Shown here in pieces: positions 1 to 7,579 of a stretch of DNA of 64,000 bases. Each line of letters begins with the position of its first letter. The first letter of the stretch is position 1. The stretch spans positions 1 through 64,000 of the forward strand of contig NZ_RCVN01000012.1 in the NCBI RefSeq assembly GCF_003697915.1. The letters run 5' to 3'. The stretch is from Staphylococcus pseudoxylosus. GTDB lineage: Bacteria > Bacillota > Bacilli > Staphylococcales > Staphylococcaceae. The notes under the pieces are model-generated. The model was not told where the DNA came from. It saw only the letters and a program-made list of their open reading frames with translations, and did not search any database. A program made the translations under genes and the position numbers.

Positions 1-12
1 TGCTCCTCTATG

Positions 13-93
13 CTTTCTCGGTATCGAGAGCCTTCTCCACTTTTTTGCTTTAGCAAAATTAGTGGGTCTTACACTTGAGCTTATGCTCAGGTG
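13..93. repeat. three consecutive tetraloop hairpins upstream of pdxK
   Basis: Three inverted repeats follow one another, each with a 4-base loop. The first is TTCTCG-GTAT-CGAGAG at 15-30. The second is TTTTGC-TTTA-GCAAAA at 43-58, extended by an outer CCACT/AGTGG stem at 37-41 and 61-65. The third is CACTTGAGC-TTAT-GCTCAGGTG at 72-93. No U-run typical of a terminator follows on either strand. The rest of 1-247 shows no convincing gene. The function is unknown; it could be the end of a structured RNA or of a gene lying just outside the window. Confidence 0.55.
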
Positions 94-247
94 TTTGCTT
101 GGTTTATTAATTTAACGACCCTCACTTACGTAAATCCTTTTAAAACCTTACAAGCTTCTCAAAGCCTCCTTTATCAACACCTCATTATTTAGAATACCTG
201 TTAAACATGGTATGATAAGTGCAAAAGATATTTAGGAGTGAAATTTA

Positions 248-1078
248 ATGGCATTGAAAAAAACATTAACGATTGCCGGTTCAGATACTAGTGCTGGAGC
301 AGGCATGCAAGCTGATTTAAAAACCTTCCAGGAATTAAACACATACGGCATTGTAGCCCTAACTTCAATCGTAACAATGGATGAAAAAACATGGTCACAT
401 GATGTAACACCAATTCCATTTGATGTATTTGAAAAACAATTAGAAACAGCAATTTCAATTGGTCCAGATGCAGTGAAAACAGGAATGCTAGGTACACAAG
501 AAATTATCAAACGTGCCGGCGAAGCATTCGTTGAATCTGGTGCAGACTATTTTGTTGTAGATCCAGTAATGGTATGTAAAGGAGAAAACGAGGTACTGAA
601 TCCAGGTAACACAGACGCAATGGTAGAATATTTATTACCAAAAGCTACTGTTGTAACACCAAACTTATTTGAAGCTGGTCAACTTGCCAATTTAGGTACT
701 TTAAAATCAATAGATGATATGAAAAAAGCCGCCGAAATTATTCACCAACAAGGTGCAGCACACGTTATTATTAAAGGTGGTAAAGCATTAGACCAAGACA
801 AATCATACGACCTTTACTTTGATGACAAACAGTTCTATCAATTAACAACAGATATGTTCCAACAAAGTTATAACCACGGTGCTGGCTGCACATTCGCAGC
901 AGCTACTACTGCATACTTAGCAAATGGTAAATCACCTAAAGACGCTGTTATCGCTGCAAAAGCATTTGTTGCTTCAGCAATTAAAAATGGTTGGAAAATG
1001 AATGACTTCGTTGGTCCAGTTGATCACGGTGCATTTAACCGCGTTGAACACATTGATGTAGAAGTTACAGAAGTTTAA
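248..1078 (+). CDS. pdxK: pyridoxal/hydroxymethylpyrimidine kinase (PdxK, ThiD-like)
   Basis: This is an ATP-dependent kinase of the ribokinase fold, 276 residues, the usual length for the ThiD/PdxK group. It most likely phosphorylates pyridoxal (vitamin B6 salvage), and possibly hydroxymethylpyrimidine. The N-terminal GSDTSAGAGMQADLKTF motif is the family substrate/dimer signature. The central VDPVMVCKG segment and the C-terminal HGAGCTFAAA segment (anion hole and catalytic region) both carry a cysteine, as in the staphylococcal PdxK type that is active on pyridoxal. The start is supported by the TTAGGAGTG ribosome site 8 bases upstream. In S. aureus the same gene lies beside vraX, as here. 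A strong terminator follows. Naming it thiD instead would not be wrong by sequence alone. Confidence 0.88.
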   Translation: MALKKTLTIAGSDTSAGAGMQADLKTFQELNTYGIVALTSIVTMDEKTWSHDVTPIPFDVFEKQLETAISIGPDAVKTGMLGTQEIIKRAGEAFVESGADYFVVDPVMVCKGENEVLNPGNTDAMVEYLLPKATVVTPNLFEAGQLANLGTLKSIDDMKKAAEIIHQQGAAHVIIKGGKALDQDKSYDLYFDDKQFYQLTTDMFQQSYNHGAGCTFAAATTAYLANGKSPKDAVIAAKAFVASAIKNGWKMNDFVGPVDHGAFNRVEHIDVEVTEV

Positions 1079-1095
1079 ATAAATGAGAGACAGAA

Positions 1096-1136
1096 ACACA
1101 CCTCAAAAGCATGCTTACAATGAGGTGTGTTTTCTT
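1096..1136 (+). terminator. intrinsic terminator of pdxK
   Basis: A 10-bp stem (ACACACCTCA with TGAGGTGTGT) is followed by TTTTCTTT, 18 bases after the pdxK stop codon. Confidence 0.85.
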
Positions 1137-1274
1137 TATATATTATGGAAAGTTTTGAAAAAATGGGTTATGAACAACTATATAATACAAACTTCAAACA
1201 ACCTATAAAACTACTTTAAACACGCGCTATTATTTAAATATTCAAATAATATACGACATTAGTCTGATAAAAAG

Positions 1275-1303
1275 TTGATACTGTAGACTCATGTATTTAC
1301 TTT
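1275..1303 (+). promoter_or_regulatory. candidate vraX promoter
   Basis: TTGATA, a 17-base spacer and TACTTT lie about 50 bases upstream of the vraX start. The -35 box is good and the -10 box is only fair. In S. aureus vraX is strongly induced by cell-wall stress through VraSR; I cannot confirm a VraR site here. Confidence 0.35.
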
Positions 1304-1354
1304 GTTTTTCTATTAATATATTAAGTGTAGAGAGATAAAGGAGGGAATCACAAC

Positions 1355-1525
1355 ATGATTATTTACAAACAAGCTTTTGAAAATGGTAACCCAATATATG
1401 AAATTATCACCAAGACTTTCAAAACAATTTCTGTTAAATTCGATGAAAATTTCAACATGAATGAATTATATAAGTTACTCTCTCTACTTGAAAATGATGT
1501 TGATAACATGAAGTTAAGTTATTAA
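1355..1525 (+). CDS. vraX: VraX, cell-wall-stress small protein
   Basis: A 56-residue protein with the recognisable VraX core: MIIYKQ at the N terminus, YEIITKTF in the middle and YKLLSLLENDVDNMK near the end. S. aureus VraX is about 55 residues, shares these blocks, and is one of the genes most strongly induced by cell-wall antibiotics. Its molecular role is poorly defined (a complement C1q-binding activity has been reported for the S. aureus protein). The start is fixed by AAAGGAGGGAATCACAAC directly before ATG. It sits between pdxK and a probable small RNA on the same strand, with no terminator between it and that RNA. No transmembrane segment or signal peptide is visible, so it is probably cytoplasmic unless released by lysis. 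Confidence 0.88.
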   Translation: MIIYKQAFENGNPIYEIITKTFKTISVKFDENFNMNELYKLLSLLENDVDNMKLSY

Positions 1526-1589
1526 GTACATTTTCTATACATCGAAGACTTTGCAGAAAATGCAATATGAAGAATTCAGAATTTAAGAT

Positions 1590-1786
1590 ATACAATTAAC
1601 TCCCCTTTAAGAAATATGAAGTTAAAAAAGCAAAGCATGTATAAGTTGTCCCCTTATACACACTTTGAACACACACAACCCTATAAACACTCACCCTAAG
1701 TGGTACATAGTTAGGCAAAGATTGTCCCCTTTGTTTGCTTGGAGAGCAACCTCGAAGCAGTTCTAACTTATGTACCACTATTTTTA
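1590..1786 (+). ncRNA. probable small regulatory RNA with repeated C-rich (UCCC) motifs
   Basis: The 258-bp gap after vraX contains no plausible protein on the plus strand. It does contain a run of C-rich motifs: ACTCCCCTTT near 1600, TTGTCCCCTTAT near 1648, two ACCCT copies at 1677-1696, and TTGTCCCCTTTGTTTG at 1723-1738. The last is presented in the loop of a CAAAG/CTTTG hairpin nested in a long stem, AGTGGTACATA (1699-1709) with TATGTACCACT (1769-1779) and GTTAG (1710-1714) with CTAAC (1763-1767), followed by ATTTTTAT. C-rich UCCC loops are the seed motif of the staphylococcal Rsa RNAs (RsaA, RsaE, RsaH and others), which pair with ribosome sites. It may be one of these or a new member. 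The 5' end is not determined. Confidence 0.7.
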
Positions 1787-2230
1787 TACATATAGCAATT
1801 TAAATTCTTCACATACTACGACCATTGATTCATTAAACTCCAATCCTAAAGACTCATAATACGGCTTAAAGAAATCTACATGTGCTTTACGCCAGTATGC
1901 TAGCGACTTGTCACCTTCGCCTTCTAAGTACGCATGATGTTCAGTTACTTCATTAAAAGTAGTTTGATAAACGCGTGTTGTTTGAATTACACATTGAGGA
2001 TGACCTTTTTCATTTAAGATGACACTAACCTCTCCTACTTTAGGGAGTGGTTCCTCTTCAACTTTATAAGATTCATAACCGCTTGTCGTTGCAGTTTTCT
2101 CACCTTGTTTTACTAATTTAGCTAATTCATCTTCATCAACACCAAAAGACCATGCTTCAAATTTCACACCTTTATATTCTGGAAATGCTTCAATAAATTT
2201 TTTCCAATACTGTTCTACTGTAACAGCCAT
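1784..2230 (-). CDS. ASCH-domain protein
   Basis: A 148-residue cytosolic protein of the ASCH family, a PUA-like beta-barrel fold thought to bind RNA or nucleotides. The N-terminal VEQYWKKF...EAWSFG, the GEKTATTSGYESY segment with its conserved K-T-A-T-S, and the later LPKVGEVSVIL and TTRVYQTTFNEV blocks match this family. I chose the ATG at 2230 because AGGAGG lies 6 bases upstream; the longer in-frame start at 2254 has no such site. The role is unknown; some ASCH proteins act on modified nucleosides or as regulators. Its stop overlaps the 3' end of the oppositely oriented small RNA, so the two transcripts are convergent and may overlap. Confidence 0.8.
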   Translation of the reverse strand: MAVTVEQYWKKFIEAFPEYKGVKFEAWSFGVDEDELAKLVKQGEKTATTSGYESYKVEEEPLPKVGEVSVILNEKGHPQCVIQTTRVYQTTFNEVTEHHAYLEGEGDKSLAYWRKAHVDFFKPYYESLGLEFNESMVVVCEEFKLLYV

Positions 2231-2272
2231 ATTCATCCTCCTAAGTTTTCTCAATTAACCTTAAGATAACAT

Positions 2273-2310
2273 AAAAAAACAGTCCTGGACATTGAATGTC
2301 TGGAACTGTT
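2273..2310 (-). terminator. hairpin with U-run between proP and the ASCH gene
   Basis: AACAGT-CC-AGACATT pairs with AATGTC-AGG-ACTGTT on the minus strand and is followed by seven Ts. It would end minus-strand transcripts coming from proP. Confidence 0.7.
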
Positions 2311-2460
2311 TAATCATATAGACAGTAAATGCCTGACATGAACGTAAGTATTTTTAGCCCTTGCAATCCGTTTATTGAATTAATGATGCTTGCACATAAG
2401 AATTAACTCGAGTGTTTCTCTCATCAAAAACTATTTCATTCCTCGTCATAGTTCATAGAA

Positions 2461-2505
2461 AGGACAGAAATTATTTTGTAAAAAATTGATTTCTGTCCCT
2501 CTTTT
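2461..2505. terminator. hairpin just downstream of proP
   Basis: AGGACAGAAAT (2461-2471) pairs with ATTTCTGTCC (2489-2498). A short T-rich run on the plus side (CTCTTTT) makes it an unremarkable terminator. Its position 20 bases after the proP stop suggests it belongs to proP. Confidence 0.5.
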
Positions 2506-2526
2506 AAATATATTTGAAATTTTTAA

Positions 2527-3939
2527 TTACACGCGCTTATCTTTCGTCCACCACAATGCTTTATCAGGGTTATCCTTATAATATTCATATTCTTCGTCAC
2601 TTTCGACATTAGGGTAAGAACCTTTAAGTGATTTCCCTGCTGTACTCACATGTAATAACGAAATAACGATAATACCCACAATACTCACGGCTGTTAAATA
2701 ATAAGCCGGTGATAATGGATCCCCTGTTTTCGCTACAAGTGAAGACGCGATTAATGGTGTCGTCCCACCAAATAAAGATACTGATACATTAAACGTGACA
2801 GCTAAAGTTCTGTATCTAATATGTGTATAGAACATAGTTGGTAACGAACCTGGCATAGTTCCTTCATATGTTGATAAGAAGAAACCTAGGATAAAGATAC
2901 CAACGATAATGAAAATAATTGACGTTGTTTGGAAAAGTGAAAAAGCAGCAATACTAAACACTGCAGTACCAATCAATCCAATTAAAAATACATTTTTCTC
3001 ACCAATTCTATCAGCAAGTCGACCAAACATTAATGCTAATGGAATCATCACTGCCATAACCACTGTAATTAAAACAGATACTGTTGTACTATCTAATTTA
3101 ATAATTTGTTGTAAATATGATGGCATATATGAAGTTACCATATAATTGGTACAGTTAAAGAACGCAACTGCAACAAAACATACAATAATATCTTTATAAT
3201 AATATCTAATAATGGTCAAGAAACCAATGTTATCTCTTTTCGGTTTATCTGCAAGTTCATTTTCGTATACTGGAGATTCTTCTAGTTTTCTTCTTAAATA
3301 AAAACCAAAGATACCTAAGAATAAGCCTAAGATAAATGGAATTCTCCAACCCCACGAAGCCATTTGATCATCATTTAAAAAGAAGAAGAGTAATCCACTT
3401 AATACTGATGCAGCAATATAACCTGATAATGTACCAATTTCAAGTCCAGAACCAAGCGTATTTCGTTTTCTATCTGGCGAAGATTCTGCTATATATACCA
3501 TTGCGCCTGCATATTCTCCACCCGTTGAAAATCCTTGTAACACTCTACCTAATAAGAGTAGTATTGGAGCCCAAACACCAATTTGATCATATGTAGGTAA
3601 TATACCTATGAGTAGCGTCGAGAACGCCATCATAATAATAGTTGTTGTTAATACTACTTTCCTACCGTATTTATCTCCAATCATGCCGAAGATAATACCA
3701 CCGACTGGTCTAAGTAAGAACGCGATTGCAAATGTTGCAAAGGTAAATATTGTTTTGAGTTGATCATTTTCTACCGAACTGAAGAAGTTTTGTCCGAGTA
3801 TCACCGCTAAATAAGAATATAAACCAAAGTCAAACCATTCCATTGCGTTTCCGATACCTGTGGCAAACACAGTTTTTTTAGCAGTTTTGGGATCAACCTT
3901 ATTTATACTACTTTTATCAAAATCCTTTTCATAATCCAT
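2527..3939 (-). CDS. proP: ProP-type proline/betaine MFS transporter
   Basis: A 470-residue major facilitator of the metabolite:H+ symporter group, probably importing compatible solutes such as proline or glycine betaine, with osmoprotection as the likely role. Twelve hydrophobic segments are visible. The loop 2-3 signature [10 protein letters not shown], the preceding [13 protein letters not shown] block, and the N-terminal [17 protein letters not shown] are typical of ProP. The start at 3939 follows AAAGGGAGTGGACATATTC; the ORF extends 11 residues further upstream without a ribosome site. It lies between the ASCH gene and the vraABC operon in the vra neighbourhood, as I remember for S. aureus proP. 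Substrate is by homology only. Confidence 0.8.
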   Translation of the reverse strand: MDYEKDFDKSSINKVDPKTAKKTVFATGIGNAMEWFDFGLYSYLAVILGQNFFSSVENDQLKTIFTFATFAIAFLLRPVGGIIFGMIGDKYGRKVVLTTTIIMMAFSTLLIGILPTYDQIGVWAPILLLLGRVLQGFSTGGEYAGAMVYIAESSPDRKRNTLGSGLEIGTLSGYIAASVLSGLLFFFLNDDQMASWGWRIPFILGLFLGIFGFYLRRKLEESPVYENELADKPKRDNIGFLTIIRYYYKDIIVCFVAVAFFNCTNYMVTSYMPSYLQQIIKLDSTTVSVLITVVMAVMIPLALMFGRLADRIGEKNVFLIGLIGTAVFSIAAFSLFQTTSIIFIIVGIFILGFFLSTYEGTMPGSLPTMFYTHIRYRTLAVTFNVSVSLFGGTTPLIASSLVAKTGDPLSPAYYLTAVSIVGIIVISLLHVSTAGKSLKGSYPNVESDEEYEYYKDNPDKALWWTKDKRV

Positions 3940-4097
3940 GAATATGTCCACTCCCTTTAACATGTTATACAATTATACGTAGTTAATGAATATTGTCAAA
4001 CTGACCTCAACCTTTTAATCACTTTTTTCTTTATTTTTATGCAAAAAATGTATACTACGCTATTTATTTTTTGCACCTATAAAACTTATAACAAAAT

Positions 4098-4139
4098 AAA
4101 AAATGAGTTCCATTAAGTAAAGATGGAAACTCATTTTTT
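4098..4139 (-). terminator. terminator of the vraABC operon
   Basis: AAAATGAGTTCCAT and ATGGAAACTCATTTTTT form a long stem with A/T runs on both sides. The stop codon of the last gene lies inside the stem. Confidence 0.8.
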
Positions 4140-4394
4140 CGTTATGTGTATTTTTATTTCGTCATTTTTATTTAAAATAATTAATTTATTAGGTTTTTCA
4201 ATTTTAACTTTAATAACTTCTGATATTTCAATAGATTCAACATACTTCACTTTGTAAGATGACCAATTCACTTTTGCTTTTGTAAGCGCTATTTGAACTA
4301 CCATTTGACCAGGAACAATTTGCTTATGTACTGGATTATGATCATTAATTAATGTTAAATATTCTCTTACTTGTTCTAAATTTAGCTCAAACAT
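4131..4394 (-). CDS. MaoC-like half hot-dog protein carrying the hydratase Asp-His dyad
   Basis: An 87-residue protein with YLTLINDHNPVH at residues 12-23. It matches the D-x-N-P-x-H active site of MaoC-type (R)-specific enoyl-CoA hydratases, with Asp18 and His23 as the expected dyad. The following IVPGQMVVQIAL resembles the family's hydrophobic GM-x-x-x-x helix. It is shorter than a normal hot-dog hydratase (about 130 residues). It lies one base after vraC in the vraA-vraB-vraC operon and ends in the operon terminator. My inference is that it forms the catalytic half of a two-part hot-dog hydratase with VraC. It could instead be a free-standing CoA-binding or degenerate protein. Confidence 0.6.
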   Translation of the reverse strand: MFELNLEQVREYLTLINDHNPVHKQIVPGQMVVQIALTKAKVNWSSYKVKYVESIEISEVIKVKIEKPNKLIILNKNDEIKIHITKK

Positions 4395-4395
4395 T

Positions 4396-4758
4396 TTAAA
4401 TACACTCCAAAAAAGTTTGCGTAATAGATATACATTTATATTTATTTTTATTAATTTCTAATTTGACTATATACTTCGTATATTGACGAACTTTCTTACA
4501 TCCAACGATATACATATGTGCTAAATAATATTCATTTACACTGAGAGGTTGTATTTGAGTAACCTCGGTTTCTTTAAGTAAAATTTCTTTTTCTGTAAAT
4601 TTTTGAAACAAAGTGAACTCTGGCCAAAGTTTTGCGCATAAAAGGGGCGGGACTGTATGAGTTAGCGCTTCTCCAAATAGTTGCTTATAAATATTCACTT
4701 CTTTATCACTAAATATAACTTCTCTAACTTCATGACCATCGTTCAAATAATGCAGCAT
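4396..4758 (-). CDS. vraC: VraC, probable non-catalytic hot-dog partner
   Basis: 120 residues from the ATG at 4758, close to the 121 of S. aureus VraC. This start is preceded by GGAGGTG, and the gene then overlaps the end of vraB by 29 bases, typical of coupled translation. The longer ORF from 4791 lacks support. The sequence (FSDKEVNIYKQLFGE, then PPLLCAKLWP, then ITQTFL at the end) reads like the N-terminal, non-catalytic hot-dog of MaoC-type dehydratases: no D-x-N-P-x-H motif is present. It is soluble. The gene name follows the cell-wall-stress vra locus of S. aureus; the biochemical role is unproven. Confidence 0.72.
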   Translation of the reverse strand: MLHYLNDGHEVREVIFSDKEVNIYKQLFGEALTHTVPPLLCAKLWPEFTLFQKFTEKEILLKETEVTQIQPLSVNEYYLAHMYIVGCKKVRQYTKYIVKLEINKNKYKCISITQTFLECI

Positions 4759-5872
4759 TTCCCATGCCACCTCCAATCCCCATAGTTGCAATCGTTCTAT
4801 AGTAATCTTTCATATAAAACAAACGTGTAACCAATGCTGCGCCGCTTGCACCATATGGATGCCCTGCAGCAATTGCCCCACCATATCTATTCAACTTATC
4901 TAGTGATATACCTAACTCTCTTTGACTTGCTAATACTTGAGATGCAAATGCTTCGTTTAATTCTATAGCGTCTAGTTCACCTATGGTATGTTTATTTCTC
5001 TTAAGTAATGTGTTAACCGCAGGTACTGGACCAATTCCAAGTAAAGTAGGATCAACTCCCACTGTAATACCATCTTTAAAAGTTAAACCCTCTTGTAAAC
5101 CATAAGCTTCAGCCGTTGTTTTATTCATAACTAATAATACTACTGCGCCGTCGTTCTTCATACAACAATTTCCTGCAGTGATAGTTCCATCAGCTAATAA
5201 TGGTTTCAAACGATTTAACGTGCGTTCATCCATTCTTTCTTTAATGCTTTCGTCTCTGTCAAAAATTTCACCTTTCACTTCTAACGATACAATTTCTTGA
5301 TTAATTTGCTTTTGTTTATATGCCATAATTGTCTTTTTATGACTTTCACACGCAAATGCATCCTGATCATTTCTTGATATATGATATGTTTGCGCTACAT
5401 TTTCAGCAGCTTCAATCATCGATGGATCTTGGCTATCTGGTGCAAAAGACGCACGTTCAAAAAATTCTGGTAACTGCGTGTCATAGACGGATTGCGGCCT
5501 TTTAATCTTCCATGGTGCTCGGCTTGTACTTTCTACACCACCAGCAATATATATGGATCCCGCACCTACTTGAACCATTCGACATGCATGTATCACTGCT
5601 TCTAATCCAGAACCACATTGCCTATCTAATGTAAGACCAGGAATATTTTGATTCAATCCAGCTTCAAGTAAAGCTTTTCTAGCAATATTGCCACCATTTC
5701 CGACCACATTACCCAAAATAACATCATCAATTTCTGTCATTATATCTGCATATTGTGCATTAAAATGCTCAAATAATGGTTTTAATAATACTTCTGGTTC
5801 TAAATGCTTTAATTTCCCACCATATTTACCAAATGGCGTTCGTTTCGCTGCGACTATAACCGCTTCATTCAT
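4730..5872 (-). CDS. vraB: VraB, thiolase-family acetyl-CoA acyltransferase
   Basis: A 380-residue thiolase. Present: the nucleophile LDRQCGSGLEA with Cys86, the NEAFASQ motif, and GGAIAAGHPYGASGA with the active-site His. Absent: the second catalytic cysteine. The usual C-x-GGG-x-G near the C terminus reads MGIGGGMG here, with Gly365 at the cysteine position. It is expected to condense or cleave beta-ketoacyl-CoA in concert with VraA (acyl-CoA ligase) and the hot-dog proteins. Its ATG shares one base with the vraA stop (TAATG), so the two are translationally coupled. The missing cysteine suggests altered chemistry, for example slow thiolysis or a decarboxylating condensation. Confidence 0.82.
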   Translation of the reverse strand: MNEAVIVAAKRTPFGKYGGKLKHLEPEVLLKPLFEHFNAQYADIMTEIDDVILGNVVGNGGNIARKALLEAGLNQNIPGLTLDRQCGSGLEAVIHACRMVQVGAGSIYIAGGVESTSRAPWKIKRPQSVYDTQLPEFFERASFAPDSQDPSMIEAAENVAQTYHISRNDQDAFACESHKKTIMAYKQKQINQEIVSLEVKGEIFDRDESIKERMDERTLNRLKPLLADGTITAGNCCMKNDGAVVLLVMNKTTAEAYGLQEGLTFKDGITVGVDPTLLGIGPVPAVNTLLKRNKHTIGELDAIELNEAFASQVLASQRELGISLDKLNRYGGAIAAGHPYGASGAALVTRLFYMKDYYRTIATMGIGGGMGNAALFERWS

Positions 5873-7239
5873 TATTTTAACTCACCCTTTAAATAAAGAT
5901 TTCTCATATATTTACGTGCAATTTTAGCACTTTGTGTATAATGCATTTCACTTACTTTCACTAACTTTGATGGCACCTGATAACGAGCCAAATATTGAGT
6001 TAAAAAACATTTAAACTCACGATACTTCACTTGACGCTCACCCGTATAAAGCAATACAGCGATTTCGCCAAATTTTGAATGAGGCTCACTAATGACTAAT
6101 ACTTCATTGAATTCTTTAAAATTTTGAGCAAAATGTTCTATTTCACTTGGGTAAACATTTCGACCTCCAATAATCATTCGATCATGTTGACGTCCATGTA
6201 AATATAAGTAACCTTCTGAATTTAATGATGCAAAATCACCAATTTCTATCCAGTAATCACTTGGAAGTGGTTCCCCAATATACCCACTAAAGACCATATT
6301 ACTCTTAACTTTTAATTTACCAATACCACGTTCATCAACTTGGTCGAGATTGATTGCAACATTAGGAAACAGTTTGCCTACAGAATGGCTAGGTGCATCA
6401 TTATTATAGTTATAACTAATAAAACTTGCCTCCGAAGTTCCAAAGAACTCTATTAATGTAGCGTTAGGAAAATGTATTGCTACACTATCTCTTAAACGAT
6501 GTTGCAACTTATCTCCAGTCGTAAATATATATATCATTTGTTGCACAGAACTCTTCCAGGTAACACAAGTATCTAACATTGTAGGAACTACAAATAAAGC
6601 GCAATGCTGTATTGTTTTGTCTGTTTGCATTCTATTCATTAATATTTTTGCATTAAATTGTTGCTGCCCAATAAATTTGCGACCACTATACAAAGCAAAG
6701 ATGCACACAAATAAAGATAAAGAATGTGATAGCGGCCCTGGTGCAATCATAGTATCTATTTCATCTTCCATTAATTTTTCAGTTTCTTCATATGAATATA
6801 GCCATGACAACTCATTTCTATAATATGCTTTAGGCAGACCTGTCGTTCCAGAAGTAAAACCAATATGTAATATATCATCTATCTCTGTAGTATTTTTTTC
6901 TACTTGTTTAAATAATATGACCTTTAAATCATTATTTATAAGATATGCAATATCGTATTTTTCTATGAGCTTGTTTACTTGCTCTTGAGTCCATCGAAAA
7001 TCCATAACACAAGGTATGCACCCTTTTTTGATTAAAGCCAAATAATACAATACTGTAGACATCGGATTGTTCATCGTAAGTGCAACACATTGATTTTCAG
7101 GAATATCATGTAATTGTTCTACAATCGCTACTATGCGTGCTTGCAACGCCTTATAACTTATAAGTTCTGCATCAAATTGAAGTGCACAATCGTATGGTTG
7201 ATATTGCGCGTACCTTTCAATATTTTTTAATATTTGCAT
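5872..7239 (-). CDS. vraA: VraA, acyl-CoA ligase (AMP-forming)
   Basis: A 455-residue member of the ANL adenylating family, annotated as long-chain fatty acid-CoA ligase in S. aureus. The phosphate loop GFTSGTTGLPKAYY, the adenine-binding region FFGTSEASFISY, the hinge HGRQHDRMIIGGRNVYPSEIE and the C-terminal catalytic lysine segment SAKIARKYM are all visible. It is at the short end for the family (usually 500-550), with compact N-terminal loops. I chose the ATG at 7239 because AAGGTG lies 6 bases upstream. It is first of four genes in the vraA-vraB-vraC-hot-dog operon, which reads as activate, thiolase, hydratase: a small acyl-CoA pathway. The substrate is unknown. Confidence 0.82.
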   Translation of the reverse strand: MQILKNIERYAQYQPYDCALQFDAELISYKALQARIVAIVEQLHDIPENQCVALTMNNPMSTVLYYLALIKKGCIPCVMDFRWTQEQVNKLIEKYDIAYLINNDLKVILFKQVEKNTTEIDDILHIGFTSGTTGLPKAYYRNELSWLYSYEETEKLMEDEIDTMIAPGPLSHSLSLFVCIFALYSGRKFIGQQQFNAKILMNRMQTDKTIQHCALFVVPTMLDTCVTWKSSVQQMIYIFTTGDKLQHRLRDSVAIHFPNATLIEFFGTSEASFISYNYNNDAPSHSVGKLFPNVAINLDQVDERGIGKLKVKSNMVFSGYIGEPLPSDYWIEIGDFASLNSEGYLYLHGRQHDRMIIGGRNVYPSEIEHFAQNFKEFNEVLVISEPHSKFGEIAVLLYTGERQVKYREFKCFLTQYLARYQVPSKLVKVSEMHYTQSAKIARKYMRNLYLKGELK

Positions 7240-7579
7240 TTTCATCACCTTATTGTTAACTATAATACCTTTAATGTTAACATTTATTATGTAGATTTCA
7301 TATTGTTCGGTGTAGCTATATATTGTTTCTTTTGCAAATGCTTTTCTATTTTATTATTATGATTTCTATAACAATTAGCCCATTTTAAATAAAAAAGTCG
7401 ACATGATTTCAGGACAGAAACACTATCCTCGACTCATATCGACCTCATTTATTATACGATTTAGAATGCTCTCAACAGCATTTATAAGAAATAGAATTTT
7501 TAATATCGGTAACTTTGATAGGTTTAAAAATCAGTTACAGTTATTGACTCTATCAATCATCCACTTCATTTAAATCAAT
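7240..7579. other. intergenic region between the malate genes and vraA
   Basis: 340 bases, AT-rich. It holds the promoter side of vraA and, at 7389-7443, a terminator for the malic enzyme gene. I see no small gene or other element. Confidence 0.6.
7389..7443 (-). terminator. terminator of the malic enzyme operon
   Basis: On the minus strand GTCGATATGA and TCATGTCGAC form a 10-bp stem (one G-T pair) followed by TTTTTTATTT. Confidence 0.75.

Noticed and set aside
13-93. Ordinary transcription terminators
   Set aside because: None of the three hairpins has a U-run at the correct position on either strand; kept as an unexplained structure instead.
1596-1778. A 60-residue minus-strand ORF opposite the sRNA region
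   Set aside because: There is no ribosome site, and it covers the stems and C-rich loops of the probable sRNA. Composition and lack of a recognisable protein point to a chance frame.
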